A stretch of DNA of 64,000 bases from Bacillota bacterium. Lineage in GTDB: Bacteria > Bacillota > Clostridia > Acetivibrionales > DTU013. The stretch covers positions 42,427-106,426 of the forward strand of contig JAEZMD010000021.1 in NCBI GenBank assembly GCA_023435745.1, read 5' to 3'. The notes under the pieces were generated by a model. It was not told the DNA's origin. It saw nothing but the letters and a program-made list of their open reading frames with translations, and ran no database searches. The translations under genes were made by a program, and so were the position numbers. Shown here one piece after another: positions 26,023 through 35,211 of the stretch. Numbering within the stretch: the first letter of the stretch is position 1; the number at the start of each line of letters is the position of its first letter.

Positions 26023-26514
26023 TTAACTCCAATAGTTTCCCCGTCCCTTTAGATCGATAATACGCTGATTTGAAGAGCCCCTGAAGCGCAGTATGGGATC
26101 GTGGAGCTCCTGCTTGAAAGGCCCGTCCACAAGTGTGTCCGCAGTTTCAAGCAGCTCGCTCCAGCCAGGATGCGCACTGCCGTTTTCCCTGATGTGCTCA
26201 TACGTATATCCGGTGTATACAATGATGTTAAGTCCAAGACGGGCGACCTCCCGCGCAAGCACGGCAAAGGCAGCCGCCTGTTCAAATGGCTCTCCGCCGC
26301 TGAACGTAACCCCATCCAGCAGCGGATTGCTTTTTATTTGTTGCAGTATCTCATCCACATCCATCATGAATCCGCCTTCAAACGGATGCGTCTGCGGATT
26401 GTGGCAACCCGGGCAGTTATGCCTGCACCCCTGTGCAAAGACAACATATCGTATCCCGGGACCATCGGCGATAGATTCCTTTACGATCCCGGCAACTCTT
26501 ATCTGAACAGCCAT
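26023..26514 (-). CDS. nrdG: Anaerobic ribonucleotide reductase activating protein
   Basis: 163 residues. Radical SAM activase with the CxxxCxxC cluster motif in CRHNCPGCHNP, followed by TFSGGEPFEQA and DTLVDGPFKQE typical of NrdG. It uses a 4Fe-4S cluster and S-adenosylmethionine to place the glycyl radical on NrdD. The start is the ATG at 26514, five bases after GGGGAGG; the longer frame to 26565 has no site. It follows nrdD by 91 bases in the same direction and shares its NrdR-controlled promoter. Confidence 0.95.
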   Translation of the reverse strand: MAVQIRVAGIVKESIADGPGIRYVVFAQGCRHNCPGCHNPQTHPFEGGFMMDVDEILQQIKSNPLLDGVTFSGGEPFEQAAAFAVLAREVARLGLNIIVYTGYTYEHIRENGSAHPGWSELLETADTLVDGPFKQELHDPILRFRGSSNQRIIDLKGRGNYWS

Positions 26515-26605
26515 AAATACCTCCCCAAAGCCTGTTCTTAACGCCGGCAACATCACAAACACCATGAACCGACAGACCGATGTTTTGCTTCAAGTGAACC
26601 AGATA

Positions 26606-28930
26606 CTATGATTCAACAACAGAGTGCTTCGCCCGATCACGCACCTCAGCCTTCTTGGCGTCATTAAAACGGTCAAGCGTGCCAACCAAATATCCCGTGA
26701 TCCTGCGGATCCTTTCGAACCGGATATCACCTTCGGCTCTCCCGCATTTAGTACACTTTCCGTTCAAAATCCCTGTGTATCCGCATACAGGATCACGATC
26801 CACCGGATGGTTGATAGCGCCGTAGCCTATACCTGCTTCCTTCATACAGCGGATAATTTTCTCGAAGGCCTCCAGGTTCTGCAGCGGATCCCCGTCGACC
26901 TCCACATATGTAATGTGGCCGGCATTGGTCAGTTCGTGATAGGGAGCCTCCAGACTTACTTTATCAAAAGCATTGATTTTATAGCTGACAGGGATATGAA
27001 AGCTGTTTGTATAGTATTCCTTATCCGTAATACCCTCTATACTCCCGAATATCCTTCTGTCCATACTGACAAATCTGCCGGACAGTCCTTCCGCCGGTGT
27101 TGCCAGAAGTGTATAATTCATTCCGGACTTCCTGCTTGCTTCATCCATTCTGGCTCTCATATGCTTGATGATCCTCAAACCCAGCCTCTGAGACTCTTCT
27201 GATTCGCCATGGTGTTTCCCCGTAAGCGCCTTCAGACATTCGGCCAGTCCGATAAAACCAATAGACAGGGTGCCATGCTTCAGCACCTCCCTGATCTCAT
27301 CCTCCCAGCCAAGCTTGTCTGAATCCAGCCATATGCCCTGACCCATGAGGAATGGGAAATTCTTTACCTTTTTTGCCGCCTGGATCTCAAATCTATCCAT
27401 AAGCTGCTCGATCACCAGATCGATCATTTTATCCAGTTCTACAGAAAAAGCTTCTATGTTTCCTTCGCTTCTGAGTGCAAGCCTGGGAAGATTGATGGTT
27501 GTAAAGCTCAAATTACCGCGTCCGTGAATGATTTCCCTTTCCGGGTCATACACATTGCCTATCACACGGGTTCTGCAGCCCATGTAGGCAATCTCGGTTT
27601 CAGGCTTGCCCGGCTTATAATACTTGATGTTGAAAGGAGCGTCAATAAACGAGAAGTTAGGGAACAGCCTCTTGGCGCTGACCCGGCAGGCCAGCTTGAA
27701 CAGGTCGTAATTGGGCTCTCCCGGATTGTAATTGACTCCATCCTTTACTTTGAATATATGTATTGGGAATATTGGCGTCTCGCCGTTGCCAAGGCCGGCT
27801 TCCGTTGCCAGCAGCAGATTTTTTATGACCATCCTGCCTTCAGGTGAGGTGTCCATACCGTAGTTGATAGAACTGAACGGGATCTGGGCTCCTGCCCTGC
27901 TGTGCATCGTATTCAGGTTGTGTACAAAGGCCTCCATCGCCTGATATGTATTTCTGTCCGTCTCAAATTCCGCATTTTTAGCTGCAAAGGCTTGGACCTT
28001 TCGAACCATTTCAGGATCGGCAAGCAACTCAAGGAGAAGCTCGGCTTCAAGCTTCTGGTAGGCTTTTAAATCATTCATTGCCGGAACGAGCCCGGACTTT
28101 TCTTTGATCAATGCGGTAATTTCACGCACTCTTTCGTTGGCATCATCCATCTCACAAAGAAGCTGAATCGCTTTTGCAAGGTTCTGACGATACGTTTTTA
28201 TGTATGTTTTGGACACGCCCTGGGCCATTCCGTAGTCAAAGTTCGGTATGCTCTGTCCGCCGTGCTGATCGTTCTGGTTGGATTGGATCGCAATGCAGGC
28301 AAGAGCCGAATAGCTGTGAATGTCATTGGGCTCCCGCAAAAAGCCGTGACCGGTGCCGAAGCCTCCCTGAAACAGCTTTTCAATATCGATCTGGCAGCAG
28401 GTGGTGGTCAGCATCAGAAAATCCATATCATGTATATGGATATCGCCATCCTTGTGTGCAGCAGAATGCGAGGGCTTCAGTACAAACATCTCATTGAACT
28501 GCTTTGCGCCCTCGGAACCATACTTGAGCATTGTTCCCATGGCCGTATCACCGTCGATATTGGCGTTTTCGCGCTTCATATCGTTATCCTTGGCTTCTTT
28601 AAAGGTTAGCTCCTCATATATCTGCATCAGGCGGGTATTCATCTCCCTCATGCGGGTTCTCTCCGCCCTGTACAGGATATATGCTTTTGCCGTACGGGCA
28701 TGGCCCGTCTCAACAAGGATCTTTTCAACGGCATCCTGTATTTCCTCAACCGCCGGAACCTTCTTATTCAACTCTCTTTCTACATAATCAACGACTTTTT
28801 CGGCAAGAGACAGTGCAGTGTCATAATCATTTCCCCCGACCGCACTGGCCGCTTTGAATATTGCATTGGCGATTTTTTCGATGTTGAATGGTACTTCCCG
28901 TCCGTCGCGCTTTCGTATCTTTGTAATCAT
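26606..28930 (-). CDS. nrdD: Anaerobic (class III) ribonucleoside-triphosphate reductase
   Basis: 774 residues. N-terminal ATP-cone (about 3-95, starting ITKIRKRDGREVPFNIEKI) for allosteric control, catalytic barrel, C-terminal zinc site (DPVCGYTGILNGKCTKCGRA, four Cys) and glycyl-radical loop RRITGYLVG with Gly746. It reduces NTPs to dNTPs in the absence of oxygen. First gene of nrdD-nrdG. Two NrdR boxes overlap its promoter. No class I or II reductase is seen in the window. Confidence 0.97.
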   Translation of the reverse strand: MITKIRKRDGREVPFNIEKIANAIFKAASAVGGNDYDTALSLAEKVVDYVERELNKKVPAVEEIQDAVEKILVETGHARTAKAYILYRAERTRMREMNTRLMQIYEELTFKEAKDNDMKRENANIDGDTAMGTMLKYGSEGAKQFNEMFVLKPSHSAAHKDGDIHIHDMDFLMLTTTCCQIDIEKLFQGGFGTGHGFLREPNDIHSYSALACIAIQSNQNDQHGGQSIPNFDYGMAQGVSKTYIKTYRQNLAKAIQLLCEMDDANERVREITALIKEKSGLVPAMNDLKAYQKLEAELLLELLADPEMVRKVQAFAAKNAEFETDRNTYQAMEAFVHNLNTMHSRAGAQIPFSSINYGMDTSPEGRMVIKNLLLATEAGLGNGETPIFPIHIFKVKDGVNYNPGEPNYDLFKLACRVSAKRLFPNFSFIDAPFNIKYYKPGKPETEIAYMGCRTRVIGNVYDPEREIIHGRGNLSFTTINLPRLALRSEGNIEAFSVELDKMIDLVIEQLMDRFEIQAAKKVKNFPFLMGQGIWLDSDKLGWEDEIREVLKHGTLSIGFIGLAECLKALTGKHHGESEESQRLGLRIIKHMRARMDEASRKSGMNYTLLATPAEGLSGRFVSMDRRIFGSIEGITDKEYYTNSFHIPVSYKINAFDKVSLEAPYHELTNAGHITYVEVDGDPLQNLEAFEKIIRCMKEAGIGYGAINHPVDRDPVCGYTGILNGKCTKCGRAEGDIRFERIRRITGYLVGTLDRFNDAKKAEVRDRAKHSVVES

Positions 28931-28996
28931 CTTAGGCTGGCTCCCCTCTTATGTAGATCATCTTCTTTTGTCACAGTTTTGGCTCAGGCTTCATTT

Positions 28997-29046
28997 CAAC
29001 AACATATTGTAATATAAATTTTACCACATACAATATATAGTGTCAA
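28997..29046 (-). promoter_or_regulatory. nrdD promoter with paired NrdR boxes
   Basis: Minus-strand TTGACA (29046-29041), 17-bp spacer, TAAAAT (29023-29018). Box 2, ATACAATATATAGTGT (29028-29043), differs from the palindromic NrdR consensus ACACTATATATAGTGT at two positions and overlaps the -35. Box 1, CAACAACATATTGTAA (28997-29012), is weaker and lies after the start. Their centres are 31 bp apart, three helical turns, the usual arrangement for NrdR repression. Confidence 0.82.
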
Positions 29047-29102
29047 TATGAAGGAAGCACTAATGGGAAGTTACCGCTAATACCATTGTCTTCTCCTCCG
29101 AT

Positions 29103-31652
29103 TTATCTGCACAGAAGCTTTTGCGTAACAATATCCGAAAATATTTCCAGCCCGTTTGTCCTTGCGATATGGATCACGTCTGAGAACTTTGTGTTCCCGG
29201 GTAAAACGGCTCCCAATATGTTTTCCCTGTCCAGAATGAGCCCGGGATTGAATATGACGCCTTTTTGCCCATCAAAAACTGCGGCATAGAATATACCGGA
29301 TTCAACAATATCCTGGAAGAAATGACTGCCATAAGACAGTTCAGGAGTAAATCCTTCCTCCACGGAGGCTATCTCGCAAAGGACCGCCATATTGCAGATC
29401 TCGGAGAAATGCACCGGAACACCAAGAGACGGCGTGGTAGTTCCCCATCTGCCGGGTCCCATCAACATGACATTTTTGCCTTTCAAGGCAGTATTAATCA
29501 TGCCGATCTGCCTGGCGACCTCATATTTTTCCTGCTCCTTCAGCGCCAGATAGCTCCCTGCCTGCACAAGCACAACGTAGTCGATGGGCAGGTGTACATT
29601 GCCTCCCATAAAATGCCCTTCAGTTGCGAACAGGCAGGCTTGCCCATCCATGATCTGCGGCATACGGACCGGCTTACCGAGGCCTCTGGTCTGCAGAGGG
29701 CGGCATTGCAGAAGGTTCACCTTGAAGCTCCTGTCCTTTGTAAAATTAACTGTAAACTCGATATCGACAGGGTATTCATAGACTTTGGAAAGCAAGGCAA
29801 GCATCTCTCTCATGAAAGCAGGAAAGGCAGTGCCTGTAAACATCTCACGGAAATCAAGGATAAAGGCGGCGTCCCTGTTGGCATATCCCAACTCGGTCAA
29901 GCGGTTCAGCGTTTCATAATCAATGCGGAAAAATAACTCCTTATCCGTCTTCAAATCCAACGGGACAAGCTTATTCAGCCCTTTGGCGGTCAGGATGTTC
30001 TCCCTGAGAGAGAGCAGGTCCGCATCATGCTGGGTATATTTCACCTGATCGTCGTGATCCATCGGAGGCAGACGCAACGGGTCGTCCAGACAGACGATCC
30101 TTGCATAATCGCCCACTGTTCTGTCGACCGCCCTTGTGCCAAGCCCGAAGACCATGCGAAGCATCCCCGCTTCCATGTCCGTATCCTTATCCCATACATA
30201 GAGGTTGGAAGAGTTCCCGACTCCCGCGGCGTGGGGGAAGAAATCCTCCCGGTACTGATCCCCGGAAACACGCTGGACCAGGATCGCCATCTGTTCATCC
30301 TTTTCAAAAAGCCCTCTGTTGAGCCTGTAAGCCAGCGCATCTTCATTCATCGTACTGGCATATACAGTGCGCACTACCTGTTCAAAAGCCTCGTAGCGTT
30401 CCTCGGGCGTACCCTGATTCACACAGAACACACTCTCATATTTGCCTGCAAAAGCGTTGCCGAAATTGTCCTCCAGCAGCGAACTGGACCTTACGATGAT
30501 GGGCGACTGCCCGAAATAGTCCAGCATCTGGACAAATTGTTCTTTTATGTTGACCGGAAATTTACCGTGCAGGAGCTTTTCCTTCAGCTCCGGCGCATAT
30601 CTGAAGTATCCGTCCCTCGTCTTTTGCTTTGTGCGAAGCTCCCACCAGCCGTTTTGCACAATATAGGTATAAAAGATATCCGAACCGAGATAAAAGGAAT
30701 CATGAGCTTCCATGAAAGGTGTAAAGAGGCTTTCTCCCTCCTTCTCCAATATCTTTCCGGCCAGGAGCATCCCTACGCTCTTACCCCCAATAAACCCAGT
30801 GCCCACCTCTCTGGCGGCGATCTGAAGAATATCCTGCAGAGTGAAATAACGGTCGCACAGTTCGGTTATTCTTGACTGTTCTCCGATCAACATGGACATC
30901 AGGAGCTTTTTGCTCTCTTCCTTCTTCTGCGGTGAAAGTGAAAGCGCCTCCCTGGCATTGGACAGTATCACATGCCAGTAATCCGGCCTCTGGGTACTAT
31001 GGCTGATGTGGGAAAACAACTCGGCAGCATCGGAGCTGGAGGTAATGCTGATTGCGTTCTGATCCTCGATCAGATGCGGAAAAAACATAGTTGGAGAATA
31101 ACGCTGCCACACTTTGATTGGATGGAGATAATATTTTTCCTTCACCCGATACAAATCAAGCAAGAGCTGTGTTGTTTCACGGATACTTGCGATGGTGCTG
31201 TAGGTATGCACATTGCGCATGATCGCAAAATAGGCGACTGTGTCCAGTTCATATAAATAGGGACAGGTGATCTTAAAAAAGTTTCCGATCATCAGATCCG
31301 AATGCCAGAACTCCAGCAAATCCGTCAGGCAGTCAAAAACATAAAAGGCCTTCCTGCCTTCCTTTTCAACCATACTGTGCACTGCTGCCGCAAAGCTTTC
31401 AAAACCCTTCTCGGCGCCGATCCGGCAGATCGTGATATGGGGGTCTTCCTCCAGCACCGGTTCATGACTGCCAAAGCGGGCATAAATTATTTTTCTGCGA
31501 TCCTCTATCGCCTGGGCAATGTACGGAGCAACTACTTTTTTGTAGCTGGATATCAAATCCACCTGCCATACGACATTGTCGCCCAGACGCAGCTTGTCGA
31601 TTGCGGCGTCAACGCCTTCCATCCCGGTACTGACCCAATCCTGCATACTCAT
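29103..31652 (-). CDS. PEP/pyruvate-dikinase-like protein with KaiC-like N-terminal domain
   Basis: 849 residues, soluble. Residues about 5-200 resemble a KaiC/RecA ATPase (STGMEGVDAAIDKLRLGD, then Walker-B-like FYVFDCLTDLLEF), but the Walker A position reads ISSYKK, with no GKT/S. Residues about 285-690 are a PPDK N-terminal ATP-grasp domain (GTGFIGGKSVGMLLAG, PIIVRSSSLLEDNFGNAFAG, LLQCRPLQTRG). The phosphohistidine swivel domain and PEP-binding barrel of true PPDK or PEP synthase are absent; the last 150 residues (MGPGRWGTTTPSLGVPVHFSE) are distinctive. So it is probably not a complete dikinase. Last gene of the FHA-SEDS/PBP operon. Ribosome binding site AAAGGGGG. Confidence 0.75.
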   Translation of the reverse strand: MSMQDWVSTGMEGVDAAIDKLRLGDNVVWQVDLISSYKKVVAPYIAQAIEDRRKIIYARFGSHEPVLEEDPHITICRIGAEKGFESFAAAVHSMVEKEGRKAFYVFDCLTDLLEFWHSDLMIGNFFKITCPYLYELDTVAYFAIMRNVHTYSTIASIRETTQLLLDLYRVKEKYYLHPIKVWQRYSPTMFFPHLIEDQNAISITSSSDAAELFSHISHSTQRPDYWHVILSNAREALSLSPQKKEESKKLLMSMLIGEQSRITELCDRYFTLQDILQIAAREVGTGFIGGKSVGMLLAGKILEKEGESLFTPFMEAHDSFYLGSDIFYTYIVQNGWWELRTKQKTRDGYFRYAPELKEKLLHGKFPVNIKEQFVQMLDYFGQSPIIVRSSSLLEDNFGNAFAGKYESVFCVNQGTPEERYEAFEQVVRTVYASTMNEDALAYRLNRGLFEKDEQMAILVQRVSGDQYREDFFPHAAGVGNSSNLYVWDKDTDMEAGMLRMVFGLGTRAVDRTVGDYARIVCLDDPLRLPPMDHDDQVKYTQHDADLLSLRENILTAKGLNKLVPLDLKTDKELFFRIDYETLNRLTELGYANRDAAFILDFREMFTGTAFPAFMREMLALLSKVYEYPVDIEFTVNFTKDRSFKVNLLQCRPLQTRGLGKPVRMPQIMDGQACLFATEGHFMGGNVHLPIDYVVLVQAGSYLALKEQEKYEVARQIGMINTALKGKNVMLMGPGRWGTTTPSLGVPVHFSEICNMAVLCEIASVEEGFTPELSYGSHFFQDIVESGIFYAAVFDGQKGVIFNPGLILDRENILGAVLPGNTKFSDVIHIARTNGLEIFSDIVTQKLLCR

Positions 31653-31669
31653 AGCATTCCCCCTTTACC

Positions 31670-31831
31670 TCATCCCGGTGTACCTATTCCTATCTGATTA
31701 AAGTCTGCCCAATTCGCCCGCAGCTCCGTTTCCATCAGCTTTCTGGTCATCTCAAAATCATATCCCCTGCTAAACAAGTAATATAGCTTAGTTAAAATCT
31801 TCGCATCCGTTCTTACTTTGCTTTCACTCAT
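31670..31831 (-). CDS. 53-residue peptide between the PBP and dikinase-like genes
   Basis: The ATG at 31831 directly abuts the PBP stop (TGAATG), and the stop at 31670 lies 18 bases before the dikinase-like start, so it fills the gap exactly and would be translated by coupling. It begins MSESKVRTDAKILTKLYYLF and continues SRGYDFEMTRKLMETELRAN; amphipathic, charged, no membrane span. Not recognised. The ribosome binding site is weak (AAAGAG). The tight fit between neighbours is the main support. Confidence 0.6.
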   Translation of the reverse strand: MSESKVRTDAKILTKLYYLFSRGYDFEMTRKLMETELRANWADFNQIGIGTPG

Positions 31832-33196
31832 TCACTCTTTCACAGCTTCCTTCAGCACCCTTGCAGCTACAGCTCCGGCAACTTTGCTTCCTGAACCGCC
31901 ATTCTCAACTATAACGACAAACGCAAGCGGGAAATCGTCCCTGTCCAGATATCCGGCAAACCAGGAATGAGGCTTCAGTCCGCCGCCAACCTCCGCGGTT
32001 CCGGTTTTGGCGCAAAGCTCCAGACCTTTAAATTTTCCCTCCCCGTAGTTGTTTATAACATTGTTTCTCATCATTTTTCCAAGCATCTCACTCACCTTTG
32101 TTGACATGATCCTTTTTTGGCTCGTGGAAACGCTTTTTATGCCGGCCGCCAGTCCTCCTCCGCCCAGTATTTTAGGTGTGACGCGCACGCCGTAATTCGC
32201 AATTGCTCCCACGTAAGCCATCACATTCAACGGATTTGCGGTATCGGTATATTGGCCTATGCCCGCCCAGGCCAGATCCGCTCCTTCGGCTCCGGACACA
32301 TCCACTTTTCCCGCAGCTGTTTTGATGCTATCGACCTCCAGACTGGAATTAAACCCGCCCGAATCAGCATATTCCTGTAATGTATCCGAGCCAAGCTCCA
32401 ATGTGATTTCAGCGAAGGCGACATTGCACGATACTGCAAGAGCCTGCTCCAGCGTTACATAACCATGCGCTGACGGGCAAGTCACCAACTTGCCGTCTAT
32501 ATTCAGCTTTCCTTCGCAATGAAAAACCTTCTCTTCAATCCCATCAATGTTTTCGATCGCCGCAGCGGATGTAACCAGTTTAAACACTGAGCCGGGTGTA
32601 TAGACTGCGGACAGCAGCCTGTTCAGATAGACTCCCTTGTACTTTTCAGTATTGCTTTCCACATCCGGAGGATTCTGCGGATCAAAGGACGGACTGCTGA
32701 CCATGCATAGAATATCGCCGGTCTTGTAGTTATATATGCCGACCGTACCTATTTGTCCATTCAGCGCCTTGTACGCCGCGGTACATAAATCGGCATCCAA
32801 CGTCAGCGTAATGCCTTTTCCAAAGTCGGAACGATTAAAATTGTAAGCGCCGTTAATAAAATCCCATCCGGCAAGCTTTTCCCGGAAGGCTACCCTCGCG
32901 CCGGTCGCCACATTGCCGTTCATATCTCCTGTCGCATGCATAACAGCAGTTCTCACGGTTTTATTTTGGTTGAATTTTGCCTTACCTTCTGACATCTGAA
33001 AAAGAATTTCACCGGAACGGTCATAGATGGAGCCTGACGAAATCGGCTTTCCGCTTGCAAATAAATGCTTATTTGCGGGATAGCCCGCCCATTCGGGAGC
33101 ATTCATTAAATACTTACCCATGAAGAATAGAAGCCCCAAAACAAGCAATAGAGCAAGCGCAAGCAATACGGAAGCGCGTTTGAGCAGCAGTCTCAT
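31832..33196 (-). CDS. Penicillin-binding protein (transpeptidase), PbpA/FtsI type
   Basis: 454 residues. N-terminal signal-anchor helix (about 8-30), short dimerisation region and transpeptidase domain with SVFK (Ser203, Lys206; context YTPGSVFKL), SCN (Ser256) and KTG (Lys397; CAKTGTAEVGG). It is shorter than typical class B PBPs. It crosslinks peptidoglycan outside the membrane together with a SEDS glycosyltransferase. Its ATG overlaps the region of the FHA-SEDS stop (TGAAATG), with GGAGGG in the end of that gene, so the pair is coupled. The arrangement resembles actinobacterial fhaB-rodA-pbpA clusters. Confidence 0.93.
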   Translation of the reverse strand: MRLLLKRASVLLALALLLVLGLLFFMGKYLMNAPEWAGYPANKHLFASGKPISSGSIYDRSGEILFQMSEGKAKFNQNKTVRTAVMHATGDMNGNVATGARVAFREKLAGWDFINGAYNFNRSDFGKGITLTLDADLCTAAYKALNGQIGTVGIYNYKTGDILCMVSSPSFDPQNPPDVESNTEKYKGVYLNRLLSAVYTPGSVFKLVTSAAAIENIDGIEEKVFHCEGKLNIDGKLVTCPSAHGYVTLEQALAVSCNVAFAEITLELGSDTLQEYADSGGFNSSLEVDSIKTAAGKVDVSGAEGADLAWAGIGQYTDTANPLNVMAYVGAIANYGVRVTPKILGGGGLAAGIKSVSTSQKRIMSTKVSEMLGKMMRNNVINNYGEGKFKGLELCAKTGTAEVGGGLKPHSWFAGYLDRDDFPLAFVVIVENGGSGSKVAGAVAARVLKEAVKE

Positions 33197-33197
33197 T

Positions 33198-35132
33198 TCA
33201 TGCCCTCCTTCCCGTCGGTCCCATTATTTGACCTCTTTTCATTTTGCCGGACTTAATTTTATATCCCGATCGTGAATTATCTTTCTTGACAGTTTTAGCG
33301 TTCCAGACCCGGTCATCCGCAGCTTTAATAAACGCCATAAGCCCCCATGACGCGATCATGGAGGAGCCCCCTTTGGAAACGAAGGGTATCGTCACTCCTG
33401 TTAGCGGAAGTATGTCCATTGAGCCAAAAACGTTCAGTCCTGTCTGTATCAGAAATATTGAAGCCGCTCCACAGGCTGCGATCGCGTAGAAGGAGGATCG
33501 GCAGCTTTTTGTGAGAAAAACGGCATAAAAAGCAAAGAACAGAATGATTAATATCACTGCAAGGGCGACCAGCATACCCCATTCTTCAAAAAGCATCCCA
33601 AATACAAGGTCCGTATCGGCAGCCGCCACTCCCGACAGGTATCCATATCCGCCGCCAACACCGGCAAGGCCGCCGCTGGCAGCATAAATCATTGTTCGTG
33701 TCTGCTGGTAGCCCGCATCGTTGACCGCCTCCCACGCATGTCCCCACGTAGCAAAGCGCGTAGCAATGTACGGCAGAAAGAATATTGCGGCTATAGCTCC
33801 CAGCACAGCCCCTGAAGTGATTAGGGCAATGGTTCGCACATCCCCCGAACGCATGAATGCAATGACAATAAATGTACCGAAAAAAACTACCGCAGTGCCA
33901 AGATCCCTCATCAGTACCAACGCACAGATACACGCCCCCGAAAATCCAATAAAGGCCGTCATGTTGCGTTTTGTGAGCAGTCTGTCCAATGTGGCCGTAC
34001 CGGCTATAACGAAAGCGACCTTGACAAATTCCAGCGGTTGAATGGTGACAAATCCAAGATTGATCCAGTTTTTTGCGCCGTAACGAGTTTCCCCAATTGC
34101 CAGATTCAACACCAAAAGCAGGATCGCACCTGCCGCCAGAATGTATTTAATCTTTCTCGCACGGCCAAGATCCTTTAACAGCAGTCCCAGCACCGTATAC
34201 GCAATAATCCCTGCAAGTATCGCCACAAGCTGTTTAAAGAGGGAATCCGGCGCTGCTGCCGCAACAACCAGCAGATCGAGACCGCAGAGAAAAAAGCAAA
34301 GCAGTTCAAGCTCAAGGGTTTTTCTGCTGAATCGCCGCATGATAGTGAAGTAGATATTCTGTGCAAGGATAAAAAACAGGAAGGTCAGCGGCATCTCCGC
34401 TTCCCGGTGATCGGCGGCGGAAAGCCAGAGCTGAAGTCCGCCAAGGATTTGAAATAACAGGATCAGAAAAAGCGTCGTTCCGGTGCTGATTTTACTGCCA
34501 GTGCACGGCTGTACCGGCAACTGTACCGGCGGCTGTATTTCTGACTGCGGCTGTGACATTAGCGGCTGTATTTCTGACTGCGGCTGTGACATCAGCGACT
34601 GCACTTCAGCTTGCGGCTGTACCCCTTCCGGCTCTGTATCAGGCGGATTCAGTGTCATCTCAAGACCCGCAAGAGAGATCACATCCCCAAGCTTCACATC
34701 GCTCTGGTGCTCGATCACCGCACCGTTTACCTTCACACCGCCCTTAGAATCCAGATCATATATCTTCCATATCCCGTTGCAGAAGGATAAAACGGCATGG
34801 CTCCTGGAGGCAAATGCAAAGTCGATAACAATATCGGAGAGCTTACTTCTTCCGATTGAATTTTCCCAATGCCTTACAGGCATCCTTGTTCCATCCTTCA
34901 GGTCAAGATATGCCCACACTTCTTTTGCCTTGTTTGTTTTTATGAGCGGCAAAATACACCGAAGTAATATGGCGACCGCTAACAGGGGGAAGATCCACCG
35001 CACCACAAGGGTATAGTACGTAGACGCCTTTTCAAAATCCGGCGGCACAAACCCGGCACTATCCGCTATATCATATAACTCCGTCCAAACCCGGTTCCAA
35101 AAATCCTTCGCATTGTTAACAAAATCATTCAT
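33198..35132 (-). CDS. FHA domain fused to SEDS glycosyltransferase (RodA/FtsW/SpoVE family)
   Basis: 644 residues. One N-terminal membrane helix (about 44-64), an FHA domain at about 88-160 (SIGRSKLSDIVIDFAFASRS, then VKVNGAVI and KLGDVISLAG), a Gln/Pro-rich repeat linker (two copies of LMSQPQSEIQP), then a SEDS domain of about ten helices (220-610) with KNWINLGFVTIQPLEFVKVA and MDILPLTGVTIPFVSKGGSS. SEDS proteins polymerise lipid II into glycan strands. FHA domains bind phosphothreonine, so a Ser/Thr kinase may control this polymerase. First gene of a four-gene operon (SEDS, PBP, 53-residue peptide, dikinase-like protein). Confidence 0.93.
   Translation of the reverse strand: MNDFVNNAKDFWNRVWTELYDIADSAGFVPPDFEKASTYYTLVVRWIFPLLAVAILLRCILPLIKTNKAKEVWAYLDLKDGTRMPVRHWENSIGRSKLSDIVIDFAFASRSHAVLSFCNGIWKIYDLDSKGGVKVNGAVIEHQSDVKLGDVISLAGLEMTLNPPDTEPEGVQPQAEVQSLMSQPQSEIQPLMSQPQSEIQPPVQLPVQPCTGSKISTGTTLFLILLFQILGGLQLWLSAADHREAEMPLTFLFFILAQNIYFTIMRRFSRKTLELELLCFFLCGLDLLVVAAAAPDSLFKQLVAILAGIIAYTVLGLLLKDLGRARKIKYILAAGAILLLVLNLAIGETRYGAKNWINLGFVTIQPLEFVKVAFVIAGTATLDRLLTKRNMTAFIGFSGACICALVLMRDLGTAVVFFGTFIVIAFMRSGDVRTIALITSGAVLGAIAAIFFLPYIATRFATWGHAWEAVNDAGYQQTRTMIYAASGGLAGVGGGYGYLSGVAAADTDLVFGMLFEEWGMLVALAVILIILFFAFYAVFLTKSCRSSFYAIAACGAASIFLIQTGLNVFGSMDILPLTGVTIPFVSKGGSSMIASWGLMAFIKAADDRVWNAKTVKKDNSRSGYKIKSGKMKRGQIMGPTGRRA
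34500..34612 (-). repeat. Tandem repeat in the FHA-SEDS linker
   Basis: A unit of about 33-36 bp containing GGCTGTATTTCTGACTGCGG and GGCTGTGACAT on the plus strand is present two to three times. In the protein it gives LMSQPQSEIQP twice, with diverged copies on both sides. Length variation here would change linker length without breaking the frame. Confidence 0.75.
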
Positions 35133-35161
35133 GAAATCGTCCCTTTTACCAACCTGCTATT

Positions 35162-35197
35162 ATTGTATCATGATTTCCGCAGATATTATGATACAAT
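35162..35197. promoter_or_regulatory. Inverted repeat upstream of the FHA-SEDS operon, possible operator
   Basis: ATTGTATCAT (35162-35171) and ATGATACAAT (35188-35197) are perfect 10-bp complements with a 16-bp spacer, 30 bp before the FHA-SEDS start. The arm centres are 26 bp apart. No consensus promoter hexamers fit well here, so function is unproven. Confidence 0.5.
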
Positions 35198-35211
35198 TAC
35201 CCATTGCGCGT

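Noticed and set aside
30027..30875. 282-codon plus-strand ORF
   Set aside because: Antisense to the dikinase-like gene; no recognisable motif.
29103..31652. PEP synthase (ppsA) or PPDK
   Set aside because: The phosphohistidine and PEP/pyruvate-binding domains are missing.
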